Source: Allobogoriella deserti (GTDB taxonomy: Bacteria; Actinomycetota; Actinomycetes; Actinomycetales; Actinomycetaceae). From it: a stretch of 64,000 bases of DNA. A model generated the notes under the pieces. The model saw nothing but the letters and a program-made list of their open reading frames with translations. It was not told where the DNA came from and made no database searches. Made by a program: the position numbers and the translations under genes. Where the stretch lies: positions 248,001 to 312,000 of the forward strand of contig NZ_JBHUEE010000003.1 in NCBI RefSeq assembly GCF_042680605.1, read 5' to 3'. Of the stretch, positions 52,351 through 61,214 are shown piece by piece (the first letter of the stretch is position 1; every line of letters starts with the position of its first letter).

Positions 52351-55300
52351 GTGACCGACGCATCTGCCGCCACCCCGTACCTGCGCTATCCCCACGTCCG
52401 AGGTGACCTCGTGACGTTCGTCGCCGCCGACGACGTCTGGCTCACCACCGTCGACGGCGGTCGCGCCTGGCGCCTGACCACCGACCGTGCACCGGTCCGT
52501 CAACCGCGACTGGCACCGGACGGCAGCGCCGTCGCATTCGTCTCCTACCGGGACGGGCACCCCGAGGTCATGGTCGCCGACGTCGACTCCGGGCAGGTCC
52601 GCCGGCTCACCTGGTGGGGAGGGACGGTCACCACGATGCTCGACTGGTCCGCCGACGGGCGGATCCTCGTCGCCTCGAACGCCGGAGAGGCCAGCATCCG
52701 CCACGCCGTGGTCAAGGCGGTCGCGCTGGATGGCACGAGCGAACGGTTGCGGTACGGCGCAGCCTCCGGCCTGGCGGTCCACCCCGGTGGCGCCGTCGCG
52801 CTGAGCACGCCGTGGAGCCGTCCGCCCGCGCACTGGAAGCGCTACCGGGGCGGGACGGCACCGCGGCTGTGGCTCGACCGGTCCGGTGACGGCGGGTGGG
52901 AACGGCTGCTGCCGGACGAGGACGCGTCCCTGGTCGACCCGCTCTGGATCGGCGACCGCCTGCTGTTCGTCTCCGACCGCGCCGCCCGCTTCCCGGACCG
53001 CGCGGACGAGCAGGCCAACCTGTGGGTCTGGGACGAGCCCACCGTGCCCGGTTCGCAGCCGCGTCAGCTGACCACCCAGGACGCCGCGACCGGCTACGTC
53101 CGTGACGCCACCACCGACGGCGTTCGCGTCACCTGGCACAGCCGTGGCCGGATCTGGCTGCTGGACAGCGTGGACGCCGCGCCACGCTCGCTCGAGGTGA
53201 GCCTGCCGGGCACCGCGCCGGCGCGCACCACGGCCGCCCCGACGGAGAACCTCACGGCCCTGGCCCCCGACCACGGCGGCGACCACAGCCTGGTCTCCTG
53301 GCGGGGCACCGCGTTCTGGTTGGCGCACCGCGAGGGGCCGGCGCACGCCCTGGTGGCCTCCTCCGGTGTCCGAGTGCGCGAACCGGTCGTCCTCGGCCGC
53401 ACCGGCCGGGCCGCCGTCGTCACCGATGCCGACGGCGAGGATGCGCTCGAGATCCACACGCTCGACGGCTCCCGGCCGCCCGAGCGCCTCCTCGGCGGGG
53501 AGCTCGGCCGGGTGCTGCACCTGGCGGCCGACCCGGCCGGTGATCGGCTGGCGGTCATCTCGCACGACGGCGCGATCCGCCTCGTCGAACCGGTCGCCGG
53601 AACCGTCCGCGAGGTCGGCCGGTCGCTCCAGGGTGAGGCGCTCGACCCGAGCTTCTCCCCGGACGGTCGTTACCTCCTCTGGTCTCAACCCACCGGCGGC
53701 GAGGGCGAGCTGCACCAGATCGTCGTGCTCGAGGTGACCCGCCCTCAGGCCACTCCCGTGCCGTTGACCACCGGGCAGTACCACGATCATTCGCCGGCGT
53801 TCACGCTGGACGGGAAGTACGTCGTCTTCCTCTCCGACCGGACCTTCGACCCGGACTACGACAAGCACGAGTTCGCGCTGTCCTTCACCGCGGCCACGCG
53901 CCCCTGGCTCATCCCGCTCGCGGCCACCGAGCCGCCGCCGTTCGGGCCCAGCGCCGACGGGTGGCGAGTCTCGAAACCGACCGACGAGACCGCGAAGGAC
54001 ACGCCGAAGCCCGTCACCTGCCCGGACCTGGACGCCGACGGCGCCGAGGCGCGGATCGTGCCGTTCCCGGTCCCGTCCGCCGAGTACCGCGACCTGCGCG
54101 CGGTCAGCGACGGCGTCGTGTGGATCCGAGTGACCGAGGAAGAGGGCACGTTGGGCAGCCGCCGGGCGGGCGTGAGCGGGGAGCGAACCCCGGACCGGGT
54201 GGAACGGTGGTCGTTCCCGGACCGCAAGGTCAGCACGATCGTCGAGAAGGCGGACGCCTTCGCCGTCTCCGGCGACGGCGAGCGCCTCGTGGTCCGGCAC
54301 CAGGACGCGGTGACGGTCACCCCCGCTACCCGCAAGGTCGAGGAGGACGACGACGAGCTGGTCGCCGTGGACCTCGACCGGCTCCGCTTCGAGGTCGATC
54401 CGCCGGCCGAGTGGCGCCAGATGTTCGACGAGAACGCCCGGATCATGCGCACCCACTTCTGGCGGGCCGACATGGACGGCGTCGACTGGGACAGCGTCGT
54501 GGCCCGGTGGCGCCCCGTCGTCGAACGCGTCCGGACCCACGACGACCTCGTCGACCTGCTGTGGGAGACCGTGGGCGAGCTCAACACCTCGCACGCCTAC
54601 GTCATGCCCGCCGCACCCCTGGGGAACAAGGATCGGCGCCTCGGCTTCCTCGGGGCGGACCTCTCCCCTGCCGACGGCGGATGGCGGATCGACCGCATCC
54701 TGCCGGGTGAGTCGAGCGAGCCCGACGCCCGCTCGCCGCTGCGTGCGGCCGGCGTGGACGCCCGCGAGGGCGACCTCGTCGTCGCGGTCGACGGGGTGCC
54801 GGTCAACCCGGCGGCCGGACCCGCCGCCGGTCTGATCGGTGCGGCGAACAAGCCCGTCGAGCTGACGCTGCGCCGCGGCAGCGAGGACCGCCGCGTCGTG
54901 GTGGTCCCGCTCGCGGACGAGGAGGTCATCCGCTACCAGGACTGGGTGCGGTCTCGGCGCGAGTACGTCCGCGAGCGCACCGGAGGCCGGCTGGGCTACC
55001 TGCACGTGCCGGACATGATGAGCTACGGCTGGGCCCAGCTGCACCGCGACCTGCGGCTGGCGAGCGAGGCCGAGGGCATCGTGGCCGACGTGCGGTACAA
55101 CCGCGGCGGGCACACCAGCCAACTGGTCATCACCCGGCTCGCGGCCCGTGTGGTCGGCTGGGCGACCTCCCGGCACTACGCCGCGCCGACGACGTACCCC
55201 GAGCGGGCACCACGCGGCCCGGTGGTGATGGTGGCGAACGAGTTCTCCGGCTCGGACGGCGACATCGTCAACGCCGCCGCACAGGCGCTGGGCGTCGGAC

Positions 55301-55599
55301 CCGTCGTCGGTGTGCGCACCTGGGGCGGAGTCGTCGGCATCGACGGCCGGTTCGACCTCGTGGACGGCACGGCGATCACGCAGCCGCGGTACGCGTTCTG
55401 GCTCGAGCGGAAGGGCTGGGACGTGGAGAACCACGGTGTCGACCCCGACATCGAGGTGGTGCACACCCCGTCCGACCTGTTCGCCGAGCACGACCCGCAG
55501 CTCGACCGGGCGATCACCGAGGCACTGTCGTTGCTGGAGCAGCAGCCCGCAGCGACGCCGCCTCCGCTGCCCGAGCCCAAGGTCCGCCCCGCCGGCTGA
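52351..55599 (+). CDS. Tricorn protease homologue
   Basis: The 1082-residue protein has the tricorn layout: N-terminal beta-propellers (PRLAPDGSAVAFVSYRDGHP and similar blades to about residue 650), a helical region, a PDZ-like domain (about 765-850) and a C-terminal S41-type serine peptidase. Catalytic residues fall where expected: His748 in LNTSHAYV, Ser968 in FSGSDGD and Glu1026 in WDVENHG. Tricorn degrades proteasome-derived peptides to di- and tripeptides. GTG start, probably leaderless. Not in an operon with its downstream neighbour (140 bp gap). Confidence 0.93.
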   Translation: MTDASAATPYLRYPHVRGDLVTFVAADDVWLTTVDGGRAWRLTTDRAPVRQPRLAPDGSAVAFVSYRDGHPEVMVADVDSGQVRRLTWWGGTVTTMLDWSADGRILVASNAGEASIRHAVVKAVALDGTSERLRYGAASGLAVHPGGAVALSTPWSRPPAHWKRYRGGTAPRLWLDRSGDGGWERLLPDEDASLVDPLWIGDRLLFVSDRAARFPDRADEQANLWVWDEPTVPGSQPRQLTTQDAATGYVRDATTDGVRVTWHSRGRIWLLDSVDAAPRSLEVSLPGTAPARTTAAPTENLTALAPDHGGDHSLVSWRGTAFWLAHREGPAHALVASSGVRVREPVVLGRTGRAAVVTDADGEDALEIHTLDGSRPPERLLGGELGRVLHLAADPAGDRLAVISHDGAIRLVEPVAGTVREVGRSLQGEALDPSFSPDGRYLLWSQPTGGEGELHQIVVLEVTRPQATPVPLTTGQYHDHSPAFTLDGKYVVFLSDRTFDPDYDKHEFALSFTAATRPWLIPLAATEPPPFGPSADGWRVSKPTDETAKDTPKPVTCPDLDADGAEARIVPFPVPSAEYRDLRAVSDGVVWIRVTEEEGTLGSRRAGVSGERTPDRVERWSFPDRKVSTIVEKADAFAVSGDGERLVVRHQDAVTVTPATRKVEEDDDELVAVDLDRLRFEVDPPAEWRQMFDENARIMRTHFWRADMDGVDWDSVVARWRPVVERVRTHDDLVDLLWETVGELNTSHAYVMPAAPLGNKDRRLGFLGADLSPADGGWRIDRILPGESSEPDARSPLRAAGVDAREGDLVVAVDGVPVNPAAGPAAGLIGAANKPVELTLRRGSEDRRVVVVPLADEEVIRYQDWVRSRREYVRERTGGRLGYLHVPDMMSYGWAQLHRDLRLASEAEGIVADVRYNRGGHTSQLVITRLAARVVGWATSRHYAAPTTYPERAPRGPVVMVANEFSGSDGDIVNAAAQALGVGPVVGVRTWGGVVGIDGRFDLVDGTAITQPRYAFWLERKGWDVENHGVDPDIEVVHTPSDLFAEHDPQLDRAITEALSLLEQQPAATPPPLPEPKVRPAG

Positions 55600-55743
55600 G
55601 GCCGGCCCCGGCCGGAGCAGGAGCCGGCCGCTCGGTTCGCGTGTCTCACATCCCGTGCGGGCCGGCCGGCGTGCGGCTCCTGTGGGCGCGGGCTCGTAGG
55701 CTGGGCGGCGTTCCAGTCGTGGTGATCGTCGCGGAGGTGGCGG

Positions 55744-56280
55744 GTGGAGCTGACGGCAGTGCGGGCGCTCGGTGAGCGGCTCCTGGCCGAGCACGGGTTG
55801 ACCGAGTGGCGGCTCCGCTTCGACAACGCGAAACGGCGGGCGGGTGCCTGCCGTTTCGACGCGCGGACGATCTCGGTCTCCCGGCACCTGATGGCGCTCT
55901 ACGACGAGGACGACGTCCGTGACACCGTGCTGCACGAGATCGCGCACGCGCTGGTCGGACCCGAGCATGGGCACGACGCGGTGTGGCGGGCGACCGCACA
56001 CCGCATCGGCTGCAGCGGCCGACGGCTCGTCGACGCCGACGCCCCGAGACCCCCCGCCCCGTGGCGCGGCGTCTGCCCGCACGGCCACAGCTTCGAGCGA
56101 CACCGGCGCCCGAGCAGGCCCGCGAGTTGCTCGCGGTGCGACCGCTCCTTCAACGCGGCGTACCTCCTGCACTGGACCTACCGCGGCCAGGCCGTCTCGC
56201 CCGGTCCGGCGTACGAGCGTGAGCTGGCCCGCATCCTGTCCACCGATCAGGACACGGACCTGGTCCACACGGGCACGTGA
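55744..56280 (+). CDS. SprT-like zinc metalloprotein
   Basis: The 178-residue protein has HEIAH (64-68) within VLHEIAHALVGPEHGHD, the zinc-binding helix of SprT/Spartan proteases, and a C-terminal zinc ribbon (VCPHGH and SCSRCDRSF). Eukaryotic relatives cut DNA-protein crosslinks; bacterial SprT is little studied. GTG 55744 follows GGAGGTGGCGG, with TAGGCT (55697-55702) as a candidate -10. Its stop overlaps the start of the sugar permease gene, an unexpected coupling. Confidence 0.85.
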   Translation: MELTAVRALGERLLAEHGLTEWRLRFDNAKRRAGACRFDARTISVSRHLMALYDEDDVRDTVLHEIAHALVGPEHGHDAVWRATAHRIGCSGRRLVDADAPRPPAPWRGVCPHGHSFERHRRPSRPASCSRCDRSFNAAYLLHWTYRGQAVSPGPAYERELARILSTDQDTDLVHTGT

Positions 56281-57179
56281 GCGCCGTCCCGGCATCCCGA
56301 CGCGCACGCCGGCGCCGCGAGGCGCTCGCGGGGTACGCGCTGCTCCTGCCCAGCATCATCGGCGTGGGCGGGTTCCTCCTCGTTCCCGTCGTGCTCGTCG
56401 TCCTCATCTCGCTGACGCGGTGGGACCTCATCTCGGACCCGTCGTGGGTGGGGCTGGGCAATTACACACACCTGCTGGGCTCAGGCGCGTTCTGGAACTC
56501 GTTGCGCGTGACGGTGCTGTTCACCCTCATGTCGCTGCCGACGTCGATCGCGCTGGGACTGCTGCTCGCCGTCGCCGTCAACCGCGGCCTGCCGGGGACC
56601 TCCCTGCTGCGGGTGCTGTACGTCTTGCCGTGGGTGTGCGCCCCGCTTGCTCTCGGCGTGGTCTGGCGATGGCTGCTGGACCCGACCACCGGCGCGGTCA
56701 ACACCCTGCTCGGCCGGCGCGTCGAGTGGATGTCCGACCCGTCGCTCGCGCTGCCGGCGGTCGCTTTCGTCTACGTGTGGCAGACGGTCGGCTACATCTC
56801 CCTGTTCTTCCTCGCCGGACTGCAGCAGATTCCGCCGTCGGTGTACGAGGCGGCACGGATCGACGGCGCCGGCCCGGTCCGGATGCTCGTCTCGATGACG
56901 CTGCCGCTGCTCCGGCCGACGACGTTCTTCGTCACGGTCACGTCGATGATCGCGTCCTTCCAGGTGTTCGACCTGGTCTACGGCCTCACCGGCGCCGCCC
57001 GCGGGTACCCCGCCGGGTCCACCGACATCATCGCCGCACACATCTACGACGAGGCGTTCGTCGCGTTGCGGCTTGGCCGAGCCGCCGCCATGGCGGTGCT
57101 GCTCATGGTCGTGCTCGTGGCCGTGACCCTCCTGCAGCAGCGCTACTTCCGCCGCCGGATCACCTACGACATGACATGA
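56277..57179 (+). CDS. Carbohydrate ABC transporter permease (MalF type)
   Basis: The 300-residue protein has six helices and the EAA loop YEAARIDGAGPVRMLVSMTL where the ATPase docks. LTRWDLISDPSWVGLGNYTH before helix 2 is typical of CUT1 sugar permeases. The GTG start overlaps the SprT-like stop, and the stop overlaps the second permease. No ATPase gene is present, so it probably uses a shared MsiK-type ATPase. Sugar unknown. Confidence 0.92.
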   Translation: MSAVPASRRARRRREALAGYALLLPSIIGVGGFLLVPVVLVVLISLTRWDLISDPSWVGLGNYTHLLGSGAFWNSLRVTVLFTLMSLPTSIALGLLLAVAVNRGLPGTSLLRVLYVLPWVCAPLALGVVWRWLLDPTTGAVNTLLGRRVEWMSDPSLALPAVAFVYVWQTVGYISLFFLAGLQQIPPSVYEAARIDGAGPVRMLVSMTLPLLRPTTFFVTVTSMIASFQVFDLVYGLTGAARGYPAGSTDIIAAHIYDEAFVALRLGRAAAMAVLLMVVLVAVTLLQQRYFRRRITYDMT

Positions 57180-58078
57180 CTGCTCCCCAGACGCCGATCC
57201 CGGCCCCCGGAACCTCGCGGCCCGCCACTGCCCGGGCGCCGCGCTTCTCGGCGCGCACGACGCGCTGGCTCGCCAACACCCTCACGTACCTCATGCTGCT
57301 CGCCGGTGCCGGCCTGATGGTCGGACCGTTCGTCTTCTCGGTCATGACCGCGCTGAAGACACCCCGGCAGTTCAGCACCACGGTCCCGCTGTCGTTGCCG
57401 GAGCCACTGACGACGGCGAACTTCACCACACTGTTCACCGACACCTACGACTTCGTCGTCCCGATCGCCGTGACGGCGCAGGTGGTCCTCGTGCTCGTGG
57501 CCGGTCAGATGACCGCCTCGGTCCTGGCCGCCTACGCGTTCGCCACGCTGCGCTTCCCCGGCCGGGACGTCATCTTCTGGGCGTACGTCGCCACCTTGAT
57601 GATCCCCGCCGTGGTGGTCATCATCCCGCTGTACTCGATGATGGCGCAGGCGGGACTGCGGAACACGTTCGCCGGGCTCGTCGTCCCGTTCCTGCTCGGT
57701 AGCCCGTACGCGGTCTTCCTCCTGCGGGAGAACTTCCGCTCGACGCCGCGGGAGCTGCTCGATGCCGCCACCATCGACGGCGCGGGGGTCCTGCGGCGGC
57801 TGTGGTACGTCATGCTGCCGATGAACCGGCCGATCCTCGCCACGCTGCTGCTCATCACGGTCGTCACGCAGTGGAACAACTTCATGTGGCCGTCGATCAT
57901 CGCCCCGGCCCCGGAGTGGAACGTCATCACGGTGGCCACGGCCTCGTTGCAGACCCAGTACTCGGGCAACTGGACGCTGGTCATGGCTGCCACGACGATC
58001 GCACTGCTGCCGCTCGTCGTGCTGTTCCTCGTCTTCCAGAAACAGATCACGCGTTCGATCGGGATCGGGCTGCGTTGA
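57176..58078 (+). CDS. Carbohydrate ABC transporter permease (MalG type)
   Basis: The 300-residue partner permease has a long Pro/Thr N-terminus, six helices and the EAA loop LDAATIDGAGVLRRLWYVML. The end (FLVFQKQITRSIGIGLR) is typical of MalG-like proteins. ATG 57176 overlaps the preceding stop. Together with the upstream permease and downstream binding lipoprotein it forms a CUT1 importer. Confidence 0.92.
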   Translation: MTAPQTPIPAPGTSRPATARAPRFSARTTRWLANTLTYLMLLAGAGLMVGPFVFSVMTALKTPRQFSTTVPLSLPEPLTTANFTTLFTDTYDFVVPIAVTAQVVLVLVAGQMTASVLAAYAFATLRFPGRDVIFWAYVATLMIPAVVVIIPLYSMMAQAGLRNTFAGLVVPFLLGSPYAVFLLRENFRSTPRELLDAATIDGAGVLRRLWYVMLPMNRPILATLLLITVVTQWNNFMWPSIIAPAPEWNVITVATASLQTQYSGNWTLVMAATTIALLPLVVLFLVFQKQITRSIGIGLR

Positions 58079-58120
58079 CCAACCGCGGAGAAAGGTCACG
58101 GTTCGGCAGCGAGACCTTGT

Positions 58121-58137
58121 CCGATTAGCAAAATCGG
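58121..58137. promoter_or_regulatory. Inverted repeat CCGATT-N5-AATCGG before binding-protein gene
   Basis: It lies in the 121-bp gap between permease and binding-protein genes. It could be an operator for an internal promoter or a processing hairpin. Confidence 0.35.
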
Positions 58138-58167
58138 CCCCATGAGCAGTAAGTTTGCGCCAGGCCG

Positions 58168-58180
58168 CCCCCGCAGGGGG
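58168..58180 (+). repeat. Short hairpin CCCCC-GCA-GGGGG upstream of ribosome-binding site
   Basis: This perfect 5-bp GC stem lies about 8 bases before GAGGAGG of the binding-protein gene. Such a stem could protect the 3' segment of the transcript and raise binding-protein yield. Confidence 0.35.
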
Positions 58181-58199
58181 AACTGTCGAGGAGGGGCAC

Positions 58200-59564
58200 A
58201 TGACAACCGCGCGCCGGCGACGCCGCACCCTGGGAACGGCGGCCGCCGCCGCGGCCGCCGTGGTCCTCGCGTCCTGCTCCCCCGGCGCGGACGACGCCGA
58301 CGACGGCGGCAGCGCGAGCGAGGGTGGCGGCACGACGGTCACGTTCCGGCTCTGGGACGAGCGCGCCGCGCCGGCGTACGAGGAGTCCTTCGACGCCTTC
58401 AACGCCCAGCAGCCCGACATCCGGGTCGAGGTCGAGGTGGTCCCGTGGGCGGACTATTGGGAGCGGCTGCCGCTGGACCTCAGCTCCGGCGAGATGGCGG
58501 ACATCTTCTGGACCAACACCTCCAACTTCGGTCGGTACGCGGACAGCGGCGACCTCATCGACATCAGCGAGGCACTGGGAACCGACCACGACGAGTGGGA
58601 AGCCTCCGTGGCCGAGCTGTACGAGCGCGACGGCTCGCTGTGGGGCGTGCCCCAACTGTGGGACTCGATCGCGCTCTACTACAACGCGGACCTGGTCGAG
58701 CAGGCCGGTGTCGATCCTGAGTCGCTGCGCTGGCAGCCGCCTCAGGCCGGCGGTCAGGACGCCGGACCGGAGGACACGCTGCTCGACGCGGCCCGCGCGC
58801 TGACCACGGACGAGCAGGGCCGCCACCCAGGTCAGCGCGGGTTCGATCGGGGCTCGACCCAGGTCTTCGGGTTCAACTCCCAGGCCGACCTGCAGGCGAT
58901 CTACATCGACTTCCTGGCGCAGAACGGCGGTACGTGGCAGGACGGTGACGAGTTCGCGTTCGCCACCCCGGAGGGCGAGGAGGCCTTCCAGTACCTCGTC
59001 GACATGATCAACACCCACCACGTGGCCCCGTCCGCCGCCGACACCAACCCGAACGGGGACATCACGCGAGATATGTTCCTGCAGCAGCGGCTCGGGCTCT
59101 ACCAGTCCGGCCCCTACAACCTGCGCACCATCGCCGACAACGCCGAGTTCGAGTGGGGGATCGCGCCGATGGTCGAGGGCCCGGAGGGGCGCATCGGCGT
59201 CGTCCACGGCGTCGCCGCGGTCGGCAATGCCAACTCGGAGAACGTCGAGGCGACCACCGAAGTGCTGCGGTGGCTCGGCTCCGCCGACGGGCAGAGCGCG
59301 CTCGCCAGCCAGGGCGTGGCCTTCCCGGCCGCCGTCGATGCCCAGCAGACCTTCGTCGACTACTGGGCCGAGCGGGACGTGGATCTCCAGCCGTTCCTCG
59401 ATGCCGCGGAGGGCGAGACCGCACCGGCGCCCCTCGGACCGAACGTCAACGCCGGCAACGACGCGCTCGTGCCGATCCTGCAGGACATGTTCCTCGGCGA
59501 CATCCCGGTCCCGGAGGCCCTGCAGCGCGCGCAGGAGGCGGGCAACGAGGCGATGGCCGAGTAG
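58200..59564 (+). CDS. ABC transporter sugar-binding lipoprotein
   Basis: The 454-residue protein has an Arg-rich signal with lipobox VLASC (Cys about residue 26) and an acidic linker, then a SBP_bac_1 fold: TVTFRLWDERAAPAYEESFD, MADIFWTNTSNFGRYADSGD, YERDGSLWGVPQLWDSIALY. It delivers a carbohydrate to the two permeases encoded upstream. ATG 58200 follows GAGGAGG. Having the binding protein last, after the permeases, is less usual; typically it comes first. Confidence 0.92.
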   Translation: MTTARRRRRTLGTAAAAAAAVVLASCSPGADDADDGGSASEGGGTTVTFRLWDERAAPAYEESFDAFNAQQPDIRVEVEVVPWADYWERLPLDLSSGEMADIFWTNTSNFGRYADSGDLIDISEALGTDHDEWEASVAELYERDGSLWGVPQLWDSIALYYNADLVEQAGVDPESLRWQPPQAGGQDAGPEDTLLDAARALTTDEQGRHPGQRGFDRGSTQVFGFNSQADLQAIYIDFLAQNGGTWQDGDEFAFATPEGEEAFQYLVDMINTHHVAPSAADTNPNGDITRDMFLQQRLGLYQSGPYNLRTIADNAEFEWGIAPMVEGPEGRIGVVHGVAAVGNANSENVEATTEVLRWLGSADGQSALASQGVAFPAAVDAQQTFVDYWAERDVDLQPFLDAAEGETAPAPLGPNVNAGNDALVPILQDMFLGDIPVPEALQRAQEAGNEAMAE

Positions 59565-59627
59565 TCCAGGAGGCCCGACGCCGGCCGAGACTGCTCGGCC
59601 GCGGCGCCCTACCGCGGCCGCAGCGCT

Positions 59628-60281
59628 CTACCGCGGCGGCGCAAGTCCGTCGAGCACGGCGTCCAGCGCGAGGGTGAAGGAGCTCGACCCGTCAACGTCC
59701 ACGCCGTCCTCGACCGCGCGGCACAGCAACGGGTAGTCGCTGAGATCGGCGCCCGCCAGGTTTCGGCTGCGTTCGCCTGTGAGGTCGTCGAACCGGCCGC
59801 CGACGCCGACATGCCCGAGCACGAGGCCGATGACGGCGTAGGCGATCTCCAGCGCCCGGGCGGGCGCGAACCCGGCCGCGTGGAGGGCGGCGACCTCGCG
59901 CTCGAGGACGGCGAGCGTCCCGGGAGTGACCGCCGGACGGGTGGCCACGACCGGGATGAGGTGAGGGTGGGCGGCAAGACGGTCGTAGAGCGCCCACGCC
60001 GAGGTGCGCAGCAGCTCACGCCAGGAGGACGCCGCGTCCTCGCGCTCCGGCACGAGGTCGGTGAGCAGGCGCTCCACCACTCCGTCGAGCAGCGCCTCCT
60101 TGCTACCCACGTGGTGGTAGAGCGTCATCGCCTCGACACCGAGTTCACCGCCGAGGCGACGCATCGACAGCGCCTCGAGGCCCTCGCGGTCGACGAAGGC
60201 GAGCGCGGCGTCGAGCACCGCGGCGCGGGTGATCCCGGCGTGGCGACCTTGCGGGCGACGAGAGGGCGGACGGGGAGTCAT
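59628..60281 (-). CDS. TetR family regulator with TetR_C domain
   Basis: The 217-residue protein has a TetR helix-turn-helix (ITRAAVLDAALAFVDREGLE, ALSMRRLGGELGVEAMTLYH, HVGSKEALLDGVV) and the TetR_C ligand domain found in tetracycline-repressor-like proteins. TAGGTT lies eight bases before ATG 60281, so a nearly leaderless transcript is likely. The start region contains a small near-palindrome (TACGACGTA). It is convergent with the sugar ABC operon and may or may not control it. Confidence 0.88.
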   Translation of the reverse strand: MTPRPPSRRPQGRHAGITRAAVLDAALAFVDREGLEALSMRRLGGELGVEAMTLYHHVGSKEALLDGVVERLLTDLVPEREDAASSWRELLRTSAWALYDRLAAHPHLIPVVATRPAVTPGTLAVLEREVAALHAAGFAPARALEIAYAVIGLVLGHVGVGGRFDDLTGERSRNLAGADLSDYPLLCRAVEDGVDVDGSSSFTLALDAVLDGLAPPR

Positions 60282-60341
60282 ACGTCGTAAACCTAGCGGA
60301 CGTGCCCCGCACCCGTCCGCCCGCCGTGCTTGAGTGGGGCG

Positions 60342-60965
60342 GTGACCCCTCGACGTCGGCCACCGGCTGCGCGGCGGCGCATGGTCCGGCGCCGGGTGCG
60401 GCTGATGCGCCTGATGGTGCTCGCCGCCCTGGTGCTGGTGGCTGCGGTCGTCACGGACCTGCTGGACCGCCCACCGGCGTCGGTGCCGGTGCGCAACCCG
60501 GGGCCCGCGGTCACGCTTCCGGCCCCTCCCCGGCCGTGGTCCGGTGAGTCCACCGGGTGCACCGTGCCGGATCCCACCGGGACGGAGGGATGCGTGACCG
60601 CCGCGACGGCGTGGCTCGTCGGCGAGGTCGACACCGCGTTCGGCGACGTGCCCGTGACCTGCTGGTCGGAGCACGCCTGGAACCCGCGCTCGGACCATCC
60701 TGCCGGGCGCGGATGTGACCTGTTCTTCGGCTCGGCCGGCGAGCGCGCCGCCACTGCCGATCTCCTCGAGGGCTGGCGCGCGGCCCAGTGGCTCCGCAGG
60801 CACGCCGAGGCACTCGAGGTCCGCTACCTCATCTGGCAGGGACGGATCTGGCGTGCCGACCGTGCCGACCAGGGCTGGGCTCGCTACGACGGTGGTGGCG
60901 TCTACGACCCGAGCGATGCCACCGGCGGTCACTACGATCACGTCCACGTCTCTGTCCGCCGGTAG
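60342..60965 (+). CDS. Secreted/membrane-anchored LAS-type peptidase-like protein (ARB_07466-like)
   Basis: The 207-residue protein has an Arg-rich N-terminus, one hydrophobic anchor (LMVLAALVLVAAVVTDLL), a low-complexity Pro region and a C-terminal domain. That domain carries SDHPAGRGCDLFFG and YDHVHVSVRR, the zinc-binding pattern of LAS-fold D-Ala-D-Ala-carboxypeptidase-like domains in actinobacteria. It probably acts on peptidoglycan outside the membrane. GTG 60342 follows GAGTGGGG; a TTG 12 bases upstream is an alternative. Confidence 0.75.
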   Translation: MTPRRRPPAARRRMVRRRVRLMRLMVLAALVLVAAVVTDLLDRPPASVPVRNPGPAVTLPAPPRPWSGESTGCTVPDPTGTEGCVTAATAWLVGEVDTAFGDVPVTCWSEHAWNPRSDHPAGRGCDLFFGSAGERAATADLLEGWRAAQWLRRHAEALEVRYLIWQGRIWRADRADQGWARYDGGGVYDPSDATGGHYDHVHVSVRR

Positions 60966-60990
60966 CACGCGGCACGACCGCCCGGCCCCG

Positions 60991-60996
60991 TAGGCT
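60991..60996 (+). promoter_or_regulatory. -10 element TAGGCT of leaderless small gene
   Basis: TAGGCT, six bases, then GTG 61003. Identical in hexamer and spacing to the bcr-like gene promoter at 33672-33667. Confidence 0.55.
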
Positions 60997-61002
60997 GGCC
61001 CG

Positions 61003-61182
61003 GTGAGCCGCAGCTTCTGGACCGTCGTCGGTGTGATCGTGGCGATCGTCGTCGCCTGGTTCCTGGTCGACGCGCTCTTCTCTCTCATGTGGATGCTCGC
61101 CAAGCTCGCGGTCGTCGCCGTGGTCGCGGTCGTGGTGTACCTCGCTCTGCGCTCCGCGTTGAGCGGATCACGCGAGGAGTAG
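61003..61182 (+). CDS. Small hydrophobic membrane protein
   Basis: The 59-residue protein reads MSRSFWTVVGVIVAIVVAWF and then a second helix (LAKLAVVAVVAVVVYLALRS) before an SREE tail. Two short membrane spans with almost no loops suggest a PspC/phage-shock-like or DUF small membrane protein; no named family is certain. A leaderless GTG start after TAGGCT supports its reality. It is convergent with the lactonase-like gene. Confidence 0.65.
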   Translation: MSRSFWTVVGVIVAIVVAWFLVDALFSLMWMLAKLAVVAVVAVVVYLALRSALSGSREE

Positions 61183-61214
61183 GCTCGCCGGTCGCGCCGC
61201 GGGAGCCGGCCGGC

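Noticed and set aside
52315..56307. A 1330-codon minus-strand open frame across tricorn and sprT-like genes
   Set aside because: It runs antisense through two well-supported genes and an intergenic region, and its protein is Arg/Gly/Val-rich without domains.
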